Below are positions 1 through 6,372 of a DNA stretch of 8,592 bases, piece after piece (the stretch's first letter is position 1; every line of letters starts with the position of its first letter). Origin of the DNA: JBGPML01 sp041486955 (GTDB taxonomy: Bacteria > Patescibacteriota > UBA1384 > 2-12-FULL-50-11 > DASWYB01). The stretch spans positions 1-8,592 of the forward strand of contig JBGPML010000036.1 of NCBI GenBank assembly GCA_041486955.1, given 5' to 3'. The notes below the pieces were generated by a model that had not been told where the DNA came from, did not search any database, and was given only the letters and a program-made list of their open reading frames with translations. The position numbers and the translations under genes are program-made.

Positions 1-78
1 ACAAAAAGTATTTGGCCCGGGGTTCTCATCCACGTGCTCAACAACGCTCTGGTGTTTGGTTATCTGTTGTATAGATAA
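1..78 (+). CDS. C-terminal fragment of CPBP-family intramembrane metalloprotease (partial, 5' end outside window)
   Basis: Frame 1 is open from the first base to a TAA at 76-78 and gives 25 residues: SIWPGVLIHVLNNALVFGYL preceded by TK and followed by LYR. The pattern of a SIWPGVLIH strand with HxxxN (HVLNN) followed by a hydrophobic end is what the last conserved motif and final transmembrane helix of CPBP (CAAX protease/Abi, PF02517-type) proteins look like. In that family these enzymes are integral membrane proteases; bacterial members are linked to peptide processing, bacteriocin immunity or membrane protein turnover. Only the last motif is visible; the EExxxR and FxxxH motifs would lie upstream of the window. 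The gene converges on polA, with 81 bp between the two stop codons. The family call rests on one motif in a short fragment, so it is probable rather than certain. Confidence 0.66.
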   Translation, partial: TKSIWPGVLIHVLNNALVFGYLLYR

Positions 79-86
79 TGACAAAA

Positions 87-151
87 CCTGAATGCTAAAT
101 GTCAAATTCGGGATTCGGACTTCGTCATTGATTTGACATTTGTCATTCAGG
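87..151. repeat. Long imperfect palindrome between convergent genes
   Basis: Two 21-nt arms at 87-107 and 131-151 are inverted copies of each other with 19 of 21 positions matching; the two mismatches are adjacent (97% of the arm centred on AAATGTCAAAT is perfect on the inner side). The loop is 23 nt (108-130). A direct repeat is superimposed: ATTCGGACTTCGTCATT at 113-129 and ATTCAGGCTTCGACATT at 145-161 differ at three positions, and the second copy runs into the polA stop codon. It fills almost the whole gap between the CPBP and polA stops. Read on the minus strand, the stem is followed by TTTTGTCATT, so it may help end polA transcripts, but the T tract is weak. The repeated GTCATT/GACATT units suggest a dispersed intergenic repeat family rather than a dedicated terminator. 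Confidence 0.75.
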
Positions 152-159
152 CTTCGACA

Positions 160-2874
160 TTAGAGCTCAAGCTCGTTTAATTCGCCCCAATTGGAACCGA
201 CAGCACAATTTGTTTCGAGAGGAACGGATATTTTAGTGACATTTTCCATGATAGTTTTAACTTTATTGCCCACTTCTCTGGTCAAGGCGTGAGGTGACTC
301 AAGAAGTAATTCATCATGCACTTGCAGTAGTAGGTAAGGACGTTCTGCTTGATCGCCATATTCCTGTTCAAGCCATTTATCGACCTCAATCATGGCTAAT
401 TTCATTAAATCAGCAGCTGTGCCTTGAGCAGGAGCGTTAATCGCTATCCGTTCCGCCTGGGCCCGAACAATGCTATTTGAAGCATGGATTTCTGGAATTT
501 CGCGCCTTCGTCCAAACAGAGTCTCAACATAACCGGTCTCCCGTAGGGATTGCTTTGTGTCTTGGAGATATTGGGCCACGACAGAATAGGTTTCAAAGTA
601 GGCGTCTATATATTGCTTGGCGACTTTTTGCTCAATCTTCAAGCTTTGGCTTAATCCAAACGCAGATAGCCCATAAAAAATGCCAAAATTAATCGCTTTG
701 GCTGCCCGGCGATCAATTCCTAGCCGTTTAGCCACTTCGTCGTGAATATCGCGCCCGTCAATAAAGGCTTGTTTCAGATTCTTGTCATTCGATAAATGGG
801 CAATGATACGCAATTCAATCTGTGAATAATCAAGCGACAATAAATCGTACCCTTTTGGCGCCACAAAAGTGGCCCGTATTTTATTCCCCAATTCAGATCG
901 AATCGGAATATTTTGTAAATTCGGATCAGACGAAGCCAGTCTGCCCGTGGTGGCGGTGGTTTGACTGAATTGTGTATGGACTCGGCCGCCCTTATCTGCC
1001 AGCTTGGGTAGTATTTGGACATACGTATTTTGTAGCTTTGTTAATTCCCGATATCGCAAAATATCATCAATAACCGGATGTAATCCCTGCAACTTTTCTA
1101 ATTCTTGAGCTGCGGTAGAGAGCCCCTTTTGATTGGAGCGAATCCCTTGTCGTTCAAGTTTTAAATCTTCAAAGAGCAATTTTTGCAATTGGGCCGGCGA
1201 ATTAATATTAATGGGACCGGTCGCATGCTGTTCGATCTTGGCTTTAATTGTCCCGATTTCTTGCTCGATATCGATCTCCAGCCGTCCCAGTTTTTTAACA
1301 TCAAGACAAACTCCACGAGATTCCATTCGTTTTAAAACTGGGACGAGCGGAAAATCTATTGTTTCGGCAACTTTTTTCAAGGCCGGTTCGGCGTCAAGTT
1401 GCTTTCTATATGCCTCATATAATCGGTAGGTGATAACTGCATCCTCGGCCGCATATTCAGCAACCCGTTCGATCGGTGCGGTGACTAAACTAGTTTCTTT
1501 TTTGGTTGAACCGGCCGCATCAGCATAGGAAATCATGGTATAGCCCAGCTCGCGCTGACTGGCCGTATCTAAATCAAACGATCGTAAATGCGCATGCAAA
1601 ACGTAGGCGGCAATCATGGTATCAAAGGTAATTGGTGTTACTTCAAGTCCAAGCTTATCTAGCGATTCCAGGTCATATTTTATATTATGGCCAATCTTGC
1701 CTACGGTCGGAGAATTGAAAAGAGGCTGCAGAATTTCTGTCACAACCTTGTGATCCAGATTCGAATTATGTTCCGAAATAAGAGGAATATAAAAGCCTTC
1801 AAAGCCATTGGCAGCTAACGAAATGCCAATAATATTGCCGCGTAAACCGTCGGTTTCGGTATCGACGGCGATGGTCTCGGCTTTCATAAAGTCCTGCACC
1901 ATTTTTCTCAAATCTTCTTCATTTGTAATTGTATGGAATGACCAGTCGCGTTTTTTTGGTGGCGAAGAAATATCGGTTTGAATTGTGCTTTGCGGTAAAC
2001 GTTTCAGCAAAGAATAAAATTCTAATTTCTGAAATACCTCAGCTACTTTATTGGTGTCGTACTCGTGAATGACACAAGCCTCAATCGCTAACTGAATCGG
2101 TACATCGCGATCGATAGTCGCTAACTCTCGCGACTGTCTGGCGATAGCTTCACCGTCTTTGAGTTTTTGTAAGATTCGTTCACTAAGTCCCTCGAATGAC
2201 TTGCCTTCATTGACGGTCGCATAGAGAGATTCGATTGAAGGGGCCTGCTGTAATATGGTCACGGCGGTTTTTTCGCCGATACCGGCAATACCAGGAATTT
2301 CGTCTGATGCATCACCTGACAACGCTTTAAAATCTGGGATTTGAGTCGGTGTTACCCCCATTCGCTCGACAACACCGGCAGGATCGTATAATTGTGTGTC
2401 CGTTAGGGTTCGTTTCGGAATATAAACGAAAGTAGTATCATCGACTAATTGAAAACTGTCTTTATCACCCGTCACAATCACCACAGGAATATTTTGAGTT
2501 TTGGCTTGTTTGGCTAGCGTGCCAATAATATCGTCTGCTTCAAATCCTTCTTTGGTGAAAATCGGAATATTCATAGCCTCGATAACCTCATAGGTATAAG
2601 GCACCTGTTGCAATAAATCTGTTGGTGTGTCGGGGCGGCTGGCCTTATATCCGGCAAAAGATTTATGTCGGAATGTTGGTCCAGCCACATCAAAAGCAAC
2701 CGCACAATATTTTGGTTGAATGTCTTCAAAAGCTTTGATGAGGGTGGTTATGAATCCATAAACCGCATTGGTCGGAATGCCGGCTTTGTTTTTAAGTGGC
2801 GGCAAAGCGTGAAATGCACGATAGAGCAGTGCATGACCATCGATCAAAAGAAGACTCTCTTTAGGTGGTTTCAT
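160..2874 (-). CDS. polA: DNA polymerase I, three-domain form with proofreading motifs
   Basis: 904 residues, near the usual ~900-930 for full-length Pol I. It fills gaps and removes primers in replication and repair. The 5' nuclease domain (about 1-295) shows D12 in LLLIDGHALLYRAF, EADD at 112-115, TGDKD at 135-139, GDASD at 187-191 and a helix-hairpin-helix GIGEKTA at 198-204. The 3'-5' exonuclease domain (about 310-490) keeps all expected acidic residues: D338 and E340 (VDTET), D401 (NIKYD) and D478 (YAAED), so proofreading is predicted to be active, unlike in Taq. Polymerase motifs are motif A D682 (LDYSQIELR), O-helix R722, K726, F730, Y734 (RRAAKAINFGIFYG) and motif C HDE at 853-855. 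F730 is the residue that disfavours dideoxynucleotides in this family. One oddity is a linker before the O-helix about nine residues shorter than in E. coli or Taq. The ATG at 2874 is supported by the M-KPPKESLLLIDG start and by a promoter ending 7 nt upstream. Confidence 0.97.
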   Translation of the reverse strand: MKPPKESLLLIDGHALLYRAFHALPPLKNKAGIPTNAVYGFITTLIKAFEDIQPKYCAVAFDVAGPTFRHKSFAGYKASRPDTPTDLLQQVPYTYEVIEAMNIPIFTKEGFEADDIIGTLAKQAKTQNIPVVIVTGDKDSFQLVDDTTFVYIPKRTLTDTQLYDPAGVVERMGVTPTQIPDFKALSGDASDEIPGIAGIGEKTAVTILQQAPSIESLYATVNEGKSFEGLSERILQKLKDGEAIARQSRELATIDRDVPIQLAIEACVIHEYDTNKVAEVFQKLEFYSLLKRLPQSTIQTDISSPPKKRDWSFHTITNEEDLRKMVQDFMKAETIAVDTETDGLRGNIIGISLAANGFEGFYIPLISEHNSNLDHKVVTEILQPLFNSPTVGKIGHNIKYDLESLDKLGLEVTPITFDTMIAAYVLHAHLRSFDLDTASQRELGYTMISYADAAGSTKKETSLVTAPIERVAEYAAEDAVITYRLYEAYRKQLDAEPALKKVAETIDFPLVPVLKRMESRGVCLDVKKLGRLEIDIEQEIGTIKAKIEQHATGPININSPAQLQKLLFEDLKLERQGIRSNQKGLSTAAQELEKLQGLHPVIDDILRYRELTKLQNTYVQILPKLADKGGRVHTQFSQTTATTGRLASSDPNLQNIPIRSELGNKIRATFVAPKGYDLLSLDYSQIELRIIAHLSNDKNLKQAFIDGRDIHDEVAKRLGIDRRAAKAINFGIFYGLSAFGLSQSLKIEQKVAKQYIDAYFETYSVVAQYLQDTKQSLRETGYVETLFGRRREIPEIHASNSIVRAQAERIAINAPAQGTAADLMKLAMIEVDKWLEQEYGDQAERPYLLLQVHDELLLESPHALTREVGNKVKTIMENVTKISVPLETNCAVGSNWGELNELEL

Positions 2875-2881
2875 ACCTTAT

Positions 2882-2911
2882 ATTATACCTTAAAATAGCA
2901 ATTATTGTCAT
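2882..2911 (-). promoter_or_regulatory. Predicted sigma70-type promoter of polA, giving a leaderless mRNA
   Basis: On the minus strand ATGACA (2906-2911, 5 of 6 to the -35 consensus) and a perfect TATAAT (2882-2887) are separated by 18 nt. The -10 box ends 7 nt before the polA ATG, so transcription should start at or beside the first codon and leave no room for a useful Shine-Dalgarno site; AAGGT touches the ATG directly and cannot be spaced correctly. The -35 hexamer is the complement of the outer TGTCAT unit of the neighbouring repeat. Confidence 0.62.
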
Positions 2912-2978
2912 TGCCGAATTAACCCAATCCAATTCTGTCATTGCGAGCCGAAGGCGTGGCAATCTCGATTGCCGATCC
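2905..2978 (+). repeat. REP-like intergenic repeat, left copy
   Basis: The core TGTCATTGCGAGCCGAAGG begins at 2936 and runs through GTGGCAATCTC to about 2966. The inner end forms a hairpin, GGCAAT (2958-2963), loop CTCG, ATTGCC (2968-2973). A half unit, TTGTCATTGCCG, lies at 2905-2916, 30 bp outside the core. The core is matched in inverted orientation by 6176-6203: the outer 12 nt (TGTCATTGCGAG) and inner 10 nt (GTGGCAATCT) are identical and only the middle differs. Sequences of the form GTCATTGCGAG...GGCAATCTC are familiar dispersed intergenic repeats in uncultivated bacterial genomes. A second short inverted pair, CGATCC (2973-2978) and GGATCG (2996-3001), follows. Confidence 0.75.
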
Positions 2979-3017
2979 CTTACCTGTCTGGTGCTGGATC
3001 GCATTGGCTATGTAAGT

Positions 3018-3044
3018 TTGTCCGTGTTGATAAATTCCTATAAA
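3018..3044 (+). promoter_or_regulatory. Predicted promoter of the metallopeptidase gene, leaderless
   Basis: TATAAA at 3039-3044 fits a -10 box, with TTGTCC at 3018-3023 as a weak -35 at a short 15-nt spacing (TTTGTC, 3017-3022, would give 16). The -10 ends 8 nt before the ATG at 3053, so the transcript should begin at or within a base or two of the start codon. There is no Shine-Dalgarno sequence upstream of this ATG, which agrees with leaderless initiation. The -35 is poor, so the call depends mainly on the -10 and its position. Confidence 0.48.
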
Positions 3045-3052
3045 CTAAATTT

Positions 3053-5344
3053 ATGGGAGCACAGCGTAAGTTTATATACTCGTTATGTATCGTAGTTTTG
3101 ATTGTGTTAGGAATAGTTCATCAGACATATCGCGCATCAGCTCAATCGACAAGTTCCTGCAGCTCAGTTAGTGGATCGGGGAGTGAAATTAATCTTGCTG
3201 GAGCAAAAACCCAACAGTCCAACGTAGCTACTCCCAATGCGGCAATTGACAAAAATACGACGACGAGTGCCATACTCCAACCAACCAAAGGTTCGGGGAG
3301 TGAAGCGTCATCGTACCTCGCGGTCTCGCTCCCAAAATCTATGGTGGTAACAAAAGTTAAACTGACGATTCGGGCTGAAGATGCCAAGTTTGAAAAGGTC
3401 AATGGGTATATCCTTGCCACAGGGAACGGCGCTCTAACCGCGAAAAAGGGTAGCACTACGAATCTGTTTTCTCCATTTAATTATTGCTCGACGAAAAATC
3501 TTCAAACTGTTTCATTTGATAATGCGAATACCTTAACTATTACTCCAGTTAATACGAACAATAAAACGTCCGTAGCTGATTTTATATATGTTTATAATGT
3601 TCGAACCGATGGCTCGTCTCTAGGTATTTCAGAAATTAAAGCCGAGGGGTTTGAAACTGGGGGTACTCTCAGTGGGAAAGCTATGCTGGGGTCATCTCCT
3701 GAAATTGGTGTTTCTGACTTAACTATTTTTGATGTTACCAATTCCAGTCAACGGATCACGATTGCAAAAAGCGATGAAAAGGGGGCCTTTTCGGGGAAGG
3801 TAATTGCTGTTGGACGAAGGCAATATCAAGCAGAAAACAAAGAAAAAGGCTTAAAGTCAGCCGTGATTACTTATGACCCTCTGAAAAATGGTAATATCCT
3901 AAATCTCCCTCTTGACTTAATACCAGAAAATAGAGTTATCGGTAAGATAAGCAAAATAGAAAATTTGACTCAACCTACACTTGTCCTAGCCACAATCGGA
4001 AATAGTGTCTCGGGACTTGCCCTCACAAATAACAAAGGTGAATATGAGATAAAACTCCCTAAAGGATCATATACAATTGCTCCTATTGAAAAATTCACGT
4101 TAACTTCACCTGCTTCAGCTGGAACGATCGCCTCAATCCAATTTGCTGATGCTTACGGTGAGACTAAGCAAGTAAATTTGAGTATGGACACTGCTAAACA
4201 GGGAAAATATTCTTTAACAGTTAAGACGCGAGAAGTCGATAAGAATCTTCAGTCGCTCAACGAGCTGACTGGTGTTTCCATTCAGATCTACAAAGGTATA
4301 GATACTGGCAAGAGTCCAATTGCAGAAAAAGTAAGCCCGGCAATTTTTGAAAGTCTTGAATCGGGGAAATACACTGTCGTAGCAAAAAAAGATGGATACT
4401 TCATCGATGATGGGACGGTCGAATTACTTAATCAAAAACAATATATTGAGTTAAAAGGGCTAAAGTTACCTCCCGGCTTTTCAATCCCTCAAGGTCCCGA
4501 TGAAGCCACTCAGAAAAAACATTTAGAAGAGCAATTAGCCGCGGATAGAGCGGATAGCGTCGAACAGAATAGATGCCAAAAATATCCACAGACTTCATTC
4601 TCAGTCTTTTGGTTCTGCGGGACGGCCGCCAAGAACGCCGCTAATGATAAGACGAAAGCGAGTCTTCTTACCAATTTAGCCGAAAGTTTAGAATCCTTAC
4701 GGCAGAATTATGGATATCCCGGCTTGCCACAAAACGTATACATCGATTCATCCTTAGAGCCATCGGGTTGGAATGGAGTTTTTTTCCCACAATTCCTCGG
4801 AATCAATGATACGACGTCTGAATTTAACAAGGAGTTGAAAGAAATTCATGATCCAATTCCAGCTATTGTAAAACGATGGTGTGGAAATGAGCCTAGCCTA
4901 ACATACAGGGAAGTAGGGACAATTAAGCCTGAGGAATCGATCGCGGTAATTTGGAATCTATACAAGTTATCAGGCGCCTTTAAGCCGGATTCGGTGTTGA
5001 GACACGAATTTGGACACGCAAAAGATTATGCAGAGGGTGGGTGTAATGATGGTGATGATTCCGCAACTAATACCTCAAAGAGAAAAGAGTTTTTGGATTT
5101 ACGGGAATTCCTGATAAGGAATAACAAGCCTAAAGATCCTTTCCAGGACGTCTTGTATGAGGATACGTATGACGGTTCAGGTGGTCATCCGTGGGAAAAT
5201 ACACTTGAAACCTATGCTGCGGGATTTTTTATCGGAAGCAAATATGATCAACAATTTAATAGTCGAATTTCGTCTTATCCATTAGAAATACGCGATTCAT
5301 TGCGAAAACTGGTTGATATCACTCAAAGAAAACGAGCACAGTAA
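3053..5344 (+). CDS. Secreted multidomain zinc metallopeptidase (HEFGH gluzincin-like)
   Basis: 763 residues, not recognised as a named protein. It starts with a signal peptide: basic QRK, hydrophobic core at about 7-23, and ASA at 28-30 as a likely cleavage site. Residues about 40-200 look like a discoidin (F5/8 type C) or galactose-binding-like fold, ending LGISEIKAEGFE. Three beta-sandwich modules of carboxypeptidase-regulatory/PEGA type follow (about 204-290, 295-380, 387-468; for example NKGEYEIKLPKGSYTI and LESGKYTVVAKKDGYF). After a charged helical linker (about 480-510) comes the catalytic part: HEFGH at 651-655 supplies two zinc ligands and the catalytic Glu, followed by AKDYAEGG. 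E719 in ENTLETYAAGFF is the likely third ligand, resembling the HEFGHAxD...ExFAxxF layout of anthrax lethal factor-type gluzincins. C508, C522, C610 and C664 could form disulfides. An in-frame stop at 3041 makes ATG 3053 the first possible ATG. The substrate is unknown; a surface or host-directed role is inference. Confidence 0.8.
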   Translation: MGAQRKFIYSLCIVVLIVLGIVHQTYRASAQSTSSCSSVSGSGSEINLAGAKTQQSNVATPNAAIDKNTTTSAILQPTKGSGSEASSYLAVSLPKSMVVTKVKLTIRAEDAKFEKVNGYILATGNGALTAKKGSTTNLFSPFNYCSTKNLQTVSFDNANTLTITPVNTNNKTSVADFIYVYNVRTDGSSLGISEIKAEGFETGGTLSGKAMLGSSPEIGVSDLTIFDVTNSSQRITIAKSDEKGAFSGKVIAVGRRQYQAENKEKGLKSAVITYDPLKNGNILNLPLDLIPENRVIGKISKIENLTQPTLVLATIGNSVSGLALTNNKGEYEIKLPKGSYTIAPIEKFTLTSPASAGTIASIQFADAYGETKQVNLSMDTAKQGKYSLTVKTREVDKNLQSLNELTGVSIQIYKGIDTGKSPIAEKVSPAIFESLESGKYTVVAKKDGYFIDDGTVELLNQKQYIELKGLKLPPGFSIPQGPDEATQKKHLEEQLAADRADSVEQNRCQKYPQTSFSVFWFCGTAAKNAANDKTKASLLTNLAESLESLRQNYGYPGLPQNVYIDSSLEPSGWNGVFFPQFLGINDTTSEFNKELKEIHDPIPAIVKRWCGNEPSLTYREVGTIKPEESIAVIWNLYKLSGAFKPDSVLRHEFGHAKDYAEGGCNDGDDSATNTSKRKEFLDLREFLIRNNKPKDPFQDVLYEDTYDGSGGHPWENTLETYAAGFFIGSKYDQQFNSRISSYPLEIRDSLRKLVDITQRKRAQ

Positions 5345-5348
5345 ACAT

Positions 5349-6173
5349 ATGATAAGTCGACTTTCCTTCCGTTCCAGATTGTCCTTTATATTGGTTTTCA
5401 TATTTCTTATAGTAATAGTTGCAATAGTAATAAAAAGTCGAATTTCAGCGGATGTCCTCACTAATACTTATAGCAAAGATATCGGAGCTTTGTGGGGAAA
5501 GGTCAGTACTACTGATGGTGCGCCTGTTAAGAATGCCGCACTTTCCTTCGGAGGTGATGGAGTGCTTATCGGTGATGATGGCGGCTATCTTATTGCAACA
5601 AAAAGAAGTGGTGTTATGTTTTTATCTATCCAAGATTTAACTTCTGGACAATATTATCAATTCGATAATCCGCTAGAAAATGAACTCTATTTTTCAACTG
5701 GAGACGTTTTGCATAAAGATATCATTGTCAAGCCAATCAGTTCGCAAGTACCGCCTCAAACCACTCCCTCTCTCACATCTGCCTGCAGTCTTGATTCATT
5801 CAAGACTTTGCCTCAAACCAAAGAGAATGCGATTAAATATACGTACCAGCTCGTGTTATGTCGAGATTATGATACGCCGGGCGTTGGTGGTTGGCTAGGT
5901 TTAGTTAACTCAGGCAAAGTAACGGTTGGTTACTTGCCGATTGAATTCTTCAAATCGGGTGAGTTCCAAGCAAAAATTAAACCGATGTCGGACACCGACT
6001 TTGTAACGTTCTTATACCGTCAACTCCTTAGGCGAGAGCCGGACGCCGGTGGATTAAACCACTGGGTTAACACGGTGCTTGGCAAAGGCGGGACACGGGA
6101 ATCGGTATTTACGGGGTTTGTGAGCTCCGATGAATTCCGACAAATTCATACGATTTACTACCTGGCCAGATAG
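5349..6173 (+). CDS. Membrane-anchored or secreted protein with regulatory-like beta-sandwich and two DUF4214-like repeats
   Basis: 274 residues from the ATG, which lies 4 nt after the metallopeptidase stop, so the two are almost certainly one transcript. The N-terminus has R4, R8 and R10 followed by a hydrophobic segment at about 11-28, either a signal anchor or a signal peptide with possible cleavage near RISA. Residues about 44-125 resemble a carboxypeptidase-regulatory-like domain (GALWGKVSTTDGAPVKNA, then GDDGGYLIAT). After a Pro/Ser/Thr linker (about 130-145), residues about 157-207 and 214-266 are two related repeats. The second matches DUF4214 well: FVTFLYRQLLRREPDAGGL, HW, then a FVSSDEF end. 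The first is a degenerate copy (YQLVLCRDYD, GGW, FFKSGEF). DUF4214 occurs in extracellular and S-layer-associated proteins; its biochemical role is unsettled. A TTG at 5313 would add 12 residues and overlap the upstream gene, and is less likely. No clear Shine-Dalgarno site is seen. Confidence 0.78.
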   Translation: MISRLSFRSRLSFILVFIFLIVIVAIVIKSRISADVLTNTYSKDIGALWGKVSTTDGAPVKNAALSFGGDGVLIGDDGGYLIATKRSGVMFLSIQDLTSGQYYQFDNPLENELYFSTGDVLHKDIIVKPISSQVPPQTTPSLTSACSLDSFKTLPQTKENAIKYTYQLVLCRDYDTPGVGGWLGLVNSGKVTVGYLPIEFFKSGEFQAKIKPMSDTDFVTFLYRQLLRREPDAGGLNHWVNTVLGKGGTRESVFTGFVSSDEFRQIHTIYYLAR

Positions 6174-6175
6174 TT

Positions 6176-6243
6176 AGATTGCCACCCTCCGCTCGCAATG
6201 ACAATGGAGACTGCCTCCGGCAGGCGCTCTGCTCCGGATGACA
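6176..6243 (-). repeat. REP-like intergenic repeat, right copy (inverted relative to the left copy)
   Basis: On the plus strand AGATTGCCAC (6176-6185) and CTCGCAATGACA (6192-6203) are identical to the ends of the reverse complement of the repeat at 2936-2965, with a shorter middle (28 against 30 nt). A second, related unit follows outward: CTGCC TCC GGCAG (6211-6223) is a small hairpin and CCGGATGACA (6234-6243) is another TGTCAT-type end. The repeat begins 2 bp after the stop codon of the DUF4214-like gene. Nothing in it resembles a transposase or an att site. Confidence 0.75.
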
Positions 6244-6281
6244 AAGAAAAAGCCATGAGATGAAACTTCTATCTCATGGCT
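6242..6281 (-). terminator. Rho-independent terminator for murE and the candidate sRNA
   Basis: A perfect 11-bp inverted repeat, AGCCATGAGAT (6251-6261) and ATCTCATGGCT (6271-6281), encloses a 9-nt loop. On the minus strand the stem is followed by TTTTCTTTG (6250-6242), extending the T at the stem base. On the plus strand no T tract follows, so it is directional and serves the femAB-murE transcript and the sRNA, not the DUF4214-like gene. Confidence 0.88.
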
Positions 6282-6337
6282 CAGTAGCCCTTATTGCCCA
6301 CCTTATACTGCTGGCTCTTTAGGTTGTTTTTACCTTT
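6243..6337 (-). ncRNA. Candidate small RNA gene of about 95 nt, unclassified
   Basis: This stretch between murE and the convergent plus-strand unit has a complete transcription unit of its own on the minus strand. A strong promoter (TTGACT, 17 nt, TATAGT) ends at 6344, predicting a start near 6337, and a rho-independent terminator ends near 6243. There is no credible reading frame in it. Visible pairings are AGGT/ACCT closing a 7-nt A-rich loop (6335-6321), CAGTA/TACTG (6310-6306 with 6286-6282) or the competing AGCC/GGCT (6316-6313 with 6289-6286), and the terminator stem. It lacks the hallmarks of SRP RNA, 6S RNA, tmRNA, RNase P RNA or a known riboswitch, and nothing in the sense direction lies downstream for it to regulate in cis. 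It could instead be only the 3' untranslated region of murE with a fortuitous promoter. Confidence 0.45.
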
Positions 6338-6343
6338 GGTGGA

Positions 6344-6372
6344 ACTATAGTCTATTCTTTATTTTTAGTCAA
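6344..6372 (-). promoter_or_regulatory. Predicted sigma70-type promoter inside the 3' end of murE
   Basis: TTGACT (6367-6372) and TATAGT (6344-6349) on the minus strand each match the consensus at 5 of 6 positions and are separated by exactly 17 nt. The -35 lies in the codons for the last murE residues (ILTKNKE) and the spacer contains its TAG stop. It points into the intergenic space and toward the terminator about 65-100 bp downstream, which is why it is read as the promoter of a small RNA. Confidence 0.58.

Noticed and set aside
774..1429. Open frames overlapping polA on both strands (774-1022 and 1133-1429)
   Set aside because: They are shadows of polA, which is strongly supported over its whole length by conserved motifs.
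2905..2978. CRISPR array
   Set aside because: The repeated TGTCATTGC units are short, unevenly spaced, partly palindromic and only two per side; there are no regular spacers and no cas genes.
2865..3095. Plus-strand open frame of 76 codons across the polA start and the intergenic region
   Set aside because: It runs through repeats and both promoters, overlaps the signal peptide region of the next gene in another frame, and has no protein-like character.
3172..3308. Duplicated domain suggested by two TCGGGGAGTGAA (GSGSE) copies
   Set aside because: Only about 12 bp are shared and the flanking residues are unrelated, so this is a short Ser/Gly linker motif and not a domain duplication.
5313..5348. 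Upstream TTG start for the DUF4214-like gene
   Set aside because: It would add 12 residues (ISLKENEHSKH) ahead of a good basic and hydrophobic export signal and overlap the metallopeptidase gene by 32 bp; the ATG at 5349 is the simpler start.
6243..6337. Signal recognition particle RNA, 6S RNA or tmRNA
   Set aside because: The SRP GGAA loop with AGCAG side is absent, the length is too short for 6S or tmRNA, and there is no tRNA-like end.
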